From positions 1,653,954-1,704,469 of the forward strand of contig NZ_CM001466.1 in assembly GCF_000231055.2 (NCBI RefSeq): a DNA stretch of 50,516 nt, in the 5' to 3' direction. The translations under genes and the position numbers were made by a program. The stretch's first letter is position 1. Every line of letters starts with the position of its first letter. Shown piece after piece: positions 47,385 through 50,516 of the stretch. The stretch is from Saccharomonospora azurea NA-128 (GTDB lineage: Bacteria; Actinomycetota; Actinomycetes; Mycobacteriales; Pseudonocardiaceae). The notes below the pieces were generated by a model. The model had not been told where the DNA came from and did no database searches. It saw only the letters and a program-made list of their open reading frames with translations.

Positions 47385-49070
47385 TCACGGCGCCCCAAGA
47401 TATGGATAAGCCGTCTTGAAAAGACCGTTTTTGCCTGACACAATAAGCGCACGCTGGGCAGTCACAATGCTACCGTCCGGCTTGATCACTTGACCCAAAC
47501 CCTCGGGTATATCAACGATGAACGGCTTAGAATCCATGTTGTGCACACCTCGCAAGAACTCTGCTGCTGCGCCATTATCAAGCCACTGACCCTGATCTTT
47601 CCCGGTGCCGCGTGCCCGATCTTGTAATTTTTTGAGGTTCTTCGCCCCTTCGCCATGCCGACTGAAGGTGTGCCCCCATGTCTTGACGCTATTAGCGGCC
47701 CAGTTGATGCAGTTACTGTTGTGAACCAAGACCGGCTTGGTATCTGTCACCACATAATACGTGTGAACACCGTTGATGGTGAGGTTGTGGACTCGGTGGC
47801 TCTCAGTCCGGCGTTCGGTGCTGAGGACTTCGACCCGCTCGCCGTCTGCGCTCCGCAGGTCGTTGCCGGGTGTGAGTGCGTCGGCGTTGACCCAGCGGCC
47901 TTGGTCGTCGACCCAGAACGGATGTTCGGCCGTGGCCACCACCCTGGCGGTCTTGTCACCGTCCGCACCGTCGACGTCCACCGTGACCTCGACCAGCTCC
48001 TTGATCCCGGAGCTGGTGATGGTCGCCACGACCGTACGCGGCCCCTCCTCGCCGGTCTCCGGATCGGTCGCCCACACCCGGTCCCCGACCTCAACCTCCT
48101 CGACCGGCTTCACCCGGCCATCGGCCAACAACACACCAGTACCAGGCACAAAACTGCTGCACCCCGGCGGACCACCACCACTCCGACGACCCGCGCCCGC
48201 GACGTCCCCGGCAGCATCCGCACCCTTGCGGAACCACTTCGTGAACGTGGCAGCAATACCAGCCAACGGCGCCGCCGCCCCACACGAGAACGCCGCGTTC
48301 GTAACATCCCCCTCCGCGCCATACCACCCACAGTTCAGGCTGTCTGCCAAGTTCCCCAACCCCGGAATCAGCCCCAAGCCATCGAGAAGGAAATGCCCGA
48401 GCGTAGACAAATCGGGCAAGCTATCCCAACGAGGACCGAGCTCTTCCCGGCACGCGACCCCAGAACCATGTCTGACAGGGGTACATCCTCCCGACGCACT
48501 GCCGCCACCACCCGGCTGACTGTGACCCGCCGTGCGCGTGTTCTGCCCGGTCGAGTAGCCGCCACCGGACCACTGGGGCCGCTGGAAATACCGTTTGGCG
48601 ACCTTGACGGCACTCGAGACCACCTTCGTGAACCATTCGAGGAACAACCCCGATGGGTCCGAATAGGTGATCGGGCTGTTGTTCGAGTAGGTGTAGCCGT
48701 GCATCTGCTGCGGATCGGTAGGATCCATCAACGGATCCACCGACAGAAACCGCCCCAGCTCCGGGGCGTACTGCCGCGCCCCCAGCGTCACGAAGCCGGC
48801 CGAGTCGTCGATCGTCCCGCCGACGAACCCCTTCTCCCCTGGGAACTCCACCTCCGGACCACGCCGACCACCGAACGGCAGCTGCCAACGCCGCGTCACC
48901 TGCATCGACTGCGCGTCCACCGCGAACTGGGAAGTGCCCTGGTGATCACCCAGCAACCACGTCACCCCGGCCTCGGTACGCATCGCAACCGTGGAATCAC
49001 CGAAGCTGTAGTACCGAGTAGTCGTGGTCTCACCACTCTCCCGGTCCCACCGCAGCTCCTGGCCCTCCAA
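47385..49070 (-). CDS. Orphan toxin cassette 2: RHS core end/HINT/C-terminal toxin
   Basis: 561 aa shown from TTG 49070; the frame is open slightly farther but has no proper start. Residues about 1-145: end of an RHS core (TRYYSFGDSTVAMRTEAGVTWLLGDHQG, FVTLGARQYAPELGRFLSVDPL, YTYSNNSPITYSDPSGL). Then a glycine-rich linker, a hydrophobic pre-toxin part (LGHFLLDGLGLIPGLGNLADSLNCGW), HINT (CSSFVPGTGVLLADG ... LVHN|S) and a 110-residue toxin tip (GHTFSRHGEGAKNLKKLQDRA, GQWLDNGAAAEFL, VIKPDGSIVTAQRALIV, KTAYPYLG). The tip resembles BECR-type RNase toxins by its His-rich start and KTAYP end (inference). It is 5'-truncated. Confidence 0.75.
   Translation of the reverse strand: MEGQELRWDRESGETTTTRYYSFGDSTVAMRTEAGVTWLLGDHQGTSQFAVDAQSMQVTRRWQLPFGGRRGPEVEFPGEKGFVGGTIDDSAGFVTLGARQYAPELGRFLSVDPLMDPTDPQQMHGYTYSNNSPITYSDPSGLFLEWFTKVVSSAVKVAKRYFQRPQWSGGGYSTGQNTRTAGHSQPGGGGSASGGCTPVRHGSGVACREELGPRWDSLPDLSTLGHFLLDGLGLIPGLGNLADSLNCGWYGAEGDVTNAAFSCGAAAPLAGIAATFTKWFRKGADAAGDVAGAGRRSGGGPPGCSSFVPGTGVLLADGRVKPVEEVEVGDRVWATDPETGEEGPRTVVATITSSGIKELVEVTVDVDGADGDKTARVVATAEHPFWVDDQGRWVNADALTPGNDLRSADGERVEVLSTERRTESHRVHNLTINGVHTYYVVTDTKPVLVHNSNCINWAANSVKTWGHTFSRHGEGAKNLKKLQDRARGTGKDQGQWLDNGAAAEFLRGVHNMDSKPFIVDIPEGLGQVIKPDGSIVTAQRALIVSGKNGLFKTAYPYLGAP
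47748..48340 (-). repeat. HINT-region direct repeat, copy B
   Basis: Matches copy A (46158-46750) over about 590 bp and copy C (from 50340 to the window end) over its toxin-proximal part. Beyond 48340 the sequence differs from copy A. It encodes the post-core and HINT domain of cassette 2. Confidence 0.85.
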
Positions 49071-49422
49071 GTACAGCGTCGCACCATCGGGATCGCGCCG
49101 TCGCGCAAACTTCAGGGTACGGAGGGATCTCCCTGTCCAGGTAGGAACTGTATAGCGTCTCGATGCGGTCCGCGGTCAGTGCGCCGGTGTACAGGCGAAC
49201 GTCATCGACAGCACCAGGCCAGAACTCCGCGGGAGTCCCCTCCGACTTATAGTAGGCCATCTCAGCACTGATCCCTTCGCCGGTGAATCTGTCGATCAAT
49301 CCGCGTTCGTAGACAGAGTTCTTGCAGTCTCCGGCGTAATAGCCGATCAATACGGGAGTCGCGACCAGGAAACAATAAGCTGTCAACGCGAACCGCTGCT
49401 CTGGCCAACCCTGCTTTACCAC
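49071..49422 (-). pseudogene. Broken LamG remnant upstream of RHS fragment
   Basis: A minus-strand frame here reads FWPGAVDDVRLYTGALTADRIETLYSSYL, the end of a LamG-like jelly-roll domain, then runs out of frame with the RHS core reading GATLYLEGQELRWD. The switch between frames falls at about 49100-49175. So LamG and RHS core pieces of an old large toxin gene were joined with a deletion or frameshift. No start signal for the RHS fragment is visible. Confidence 0.5.
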
Positions 49423-49502
49423 GCAGTCAGTACAGGTTGGCCAAGCTTAAAATGCACGGCAGTAGACACCTTCCTCAACGGCCATACATGCAACAGATTA
49501 AG

Positions 49503-49952
49503 TTAGAACAGCAACTTCCGTCGCGCCTCTTCATATGCTTCCGCATTATCGGGAACCAGAGCAGACATCTTCTCGAAGAACCGCACCCCAGCTTCCCTGA
49601 CAGCATTGAGCCAATCCGCAGAAGAAACTTGGACCTCCCTCGTTTTCGCCCCAATGTCGACAGACACCACGACACGCCCCCCAGGAACTTCCCGAAAAGA
49701 AATCCTTATCGGCCCGTCCGGGAAGTACGAATCAGCACACCCAGCAGATCGCCATTGAGTCACCATCTCAGCGATATAGCACCAGATTTGGTCAACATAA
49801 TCCCATTCCCTGAGCCCGAGAACCTCCTGCCCACCAACAGACACTTGGAGTGCGCCCTCAATATAATCAGCATCGGGAGGCGGAACACGACAGGAGTCCA
49901 AGTGAACAAAGTCACCACTCGAATCCCGCAGGAAAGTTTCTATCTCTATCAC
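49503..49952 (-). CDS. Putative immunity protein 1
   Basis: 149 aa. IEIETFLRDSSGDFVHLDSCRVPPPDADYIEGALQVSVGGQEVLGLREWDYVDQIWCYIAEMV, then a strand-rich region (PIRISFREVPGGRVVVSVDIGAKTREVQV) and a helical tail. No family number assigned. GTG 49952 is chosen because GGTGGGG lies six bases before it; an in-frame GTG at 49964 is possible. It follows the toxin-1 stop by 15 bp and is the immediate downstream gene. Confidence 0.6.
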   Translation of the reverse strand: MIEIETFLRDSSGDFVHLDSCRVPPPDADYIEGALQVSVGGQEVLGLREWDYVDQIWCYIAEMVTQWRSAGCADSYFPDGPIRISFREVPGGRVVVSVDIGAKTREVQVSSADWLNAVREAGVRFFEKMSALVPDNAEAYEEARRKLLF

Positions 49953-49967
49953 ACCGAACCCCACCTG

Positions 49968-50516
49968 TCAGCCAATCGGGTAAAATTGACCCACGCGCCC
50001 CCTGTTTACGCCCAATACATACCCAACTCCGTCGACCTCACCCCGCATCTGATACATTCCCACTGACCCTCGCTGCAGCAATTTTTCTCGATTCTGCTCC
50101 AGGACTTGCCCTATTGCATCCCGAACATCGCCGATGCTCATGCTCGAAGCAAAGAAAGACTGGCTACTTTTGACCGAACCGTCCCAATATTTTGGGTGAT
50201 GCCGAGTAAGAATATGCTCCATCCCTTTCTTGTCTAGCAGAAATGTTTCATTCCCGAAGTTGAATCGTTGACTTCTCCAGCTCCGAAGGTCGGGGAGACA
50301 CCCACCACTATTATGGGCCAGCATCGGAGACTGGTTCTTCACCGCATAATACGTGTGAACACCGTTGATGGTGAGGTTGTGGACTCGGTGGCTCTCAGTC
50401 CGGTGTTCGGTGCTGAGGACGTCGAACCGCTCGCCGTCCACGATCCGCAGGCCGTCGCCGGGTTTGAGTGCGTCGGCGTTGACCCAGCGGCCTTGGTCGT
50501 CGACCCAGAACGGGTG
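49968..50516 (-). CDS. Toxin 1: HINT end and C-terminal toxin, 5' part beyond the window
   Basis: 183 codons open to the right edge. It starts inside HINT (HPFWVDDQGRWVNADALKPGDG ... HNLTINGVHTYYAVKNQSPMLAHN|S), then a 113-residue tip: LDKKGMEHILTRHHPKYWDGSVKSSQSFF, SIGDVRDAIGQVLEQNREKLLQRGS, GMYQMRGEVDGVGYVLGVNRGRVGQFYPIG. The His-His cluster and FYP ending suggest an RNase of the BECR group (inference). As the most upstream cassette, it is probably the tip of the full-length RHS toxin. Confidence 0.75.
   Translation of the reverse strand, partial: HPFWVDDQGRWVNADALKPGDGLRIVDGERFDVLSTEHRTESHRVHNLTINGVHTYYAVKNQSPMLAHNSGGCLPDLRSWRSQRFNFGNETFLLDKKGMEHILTRHHPKYWDGSVKSSQSFFASSMSIGDVRDAIGQVLEQNREKLLQRGSVGMYQMRGEVDGVGYVLGVNRGRVGQFYPIG
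50340..50516 (-). repeat. HINT-region direct repeat, copy C (partial)
   Basis: The toxin-proximal part of the same repeat as copies A and B. The run from about 50341 to 50399 matches B with very few changes (offset about 2592 bp). It continues past the window end. Confidence 0.8.

Noticed and set aside
46131-49271. Plus-strand open frames over the HINT repeats (233-538 codons)
   Set aside because: They are antisense to HINT/toxin coding with Arg/His/Pro-rich composition. They appear twice simply because the DNA is repeated.

Overview
This is a high-GC actinobacterial chromosome segment. Gene content and order point to a mycolic-acid-group or Pseudonocardiaceae-type actinomycete (Saccharomonospora/Amycolatopsis-like; inference). 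The evidence is frequent GTG/TTG starts, leaderless promoters with a -10 box about 6 nt before the start codon, an aceA/aceB/ramB glyoxylate cluster, and gene-by-gene resemblance to the M. tuberculosis Rv3028c-Rv3041c block (recalled from knowledge, not searched). I found no rRNA, tRNA, CRISPR array or insertion sequence.

Layout. 1-5.2 kb: an MFS exporter cut by the window edge, a PHP-domain and calcineurin-like phosphoesterase pair with a 4-bp overlap, a VanW-type cell-wall protein, and a DUF5302 small protein whose ribosome binding site lies in a hairpin. 5.2-9.1 kb: catabolic genes (valine/leucine dehydrogenase, enoyl-CoA isomerase-like protein, etfA/etfB). 9.3-15.7 kb: DegV protein, then a methyltransferase, a GH57 enzyme and a GT4 glycosyltransferase matching the methylglucose lipopolysaccharide (MGLP) genes Rv3030-3032. 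A GH2 glycosidase sits on the opposite strand between the last two. 15.7-16.8 kb: a divergent DUF1348/TetR pair. 16.9-21.5 kb: malate synthase, isocitrate lyase and RamB, with repeated TTGCGA boxes between aceA and ramB. 21.5-26.3 kb: secreted M14 carboxypeptidase, a mirrored 21-bp repeat element, an acyltransferase (Rv3034c-like), nucleoside hydrolase and an NlpC/P60 hydrolase. 26.3-28.7 kb: arsenic genes arsR-acr3-arsC divergent from arsI. 28.7-34.7 kb: UvrA-like ABC protein, VOC, AraC, carboxylesterase, TetR and YqeY. 34.7-43.7 kb: DUF2277, a proline/threonine-rich protein, two methyltransferases, EchA17-like hydratase, an ABC ATPase (Rv3037c-3041c-like), alpha-glucan phosphorylase and a zinc metalloprotease lipoprotein.

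43.7-50.5 kb is an accessory region. After a start-less gene fragment and a RibD-C reductase comes a polymorphic-toxin locus on the minus strand. Three HINT-toxin C-terminal cassettes carry near-identical pre-toxin DNA but unrelated toxin tips, each followed directly by its own putative immunity gene. The upstream (probably full-length RHS) toxin gene runs off the right edge. The second cassette keeps an RHS core end behind a broken LamG remnant, the third keeps only the post-core and HINT parts, and a decayed CPCC-type immunity remnant closes the array. This is the most interesting part of the window. The glucan genes (GH57, GT4, methyltransferase, acyltransferase, GlgP) suggest intracellular alpha-glucan/MGLP metabolism, and the aceBA-ramB and etf genes indicate growth on fatty acids or acetate.
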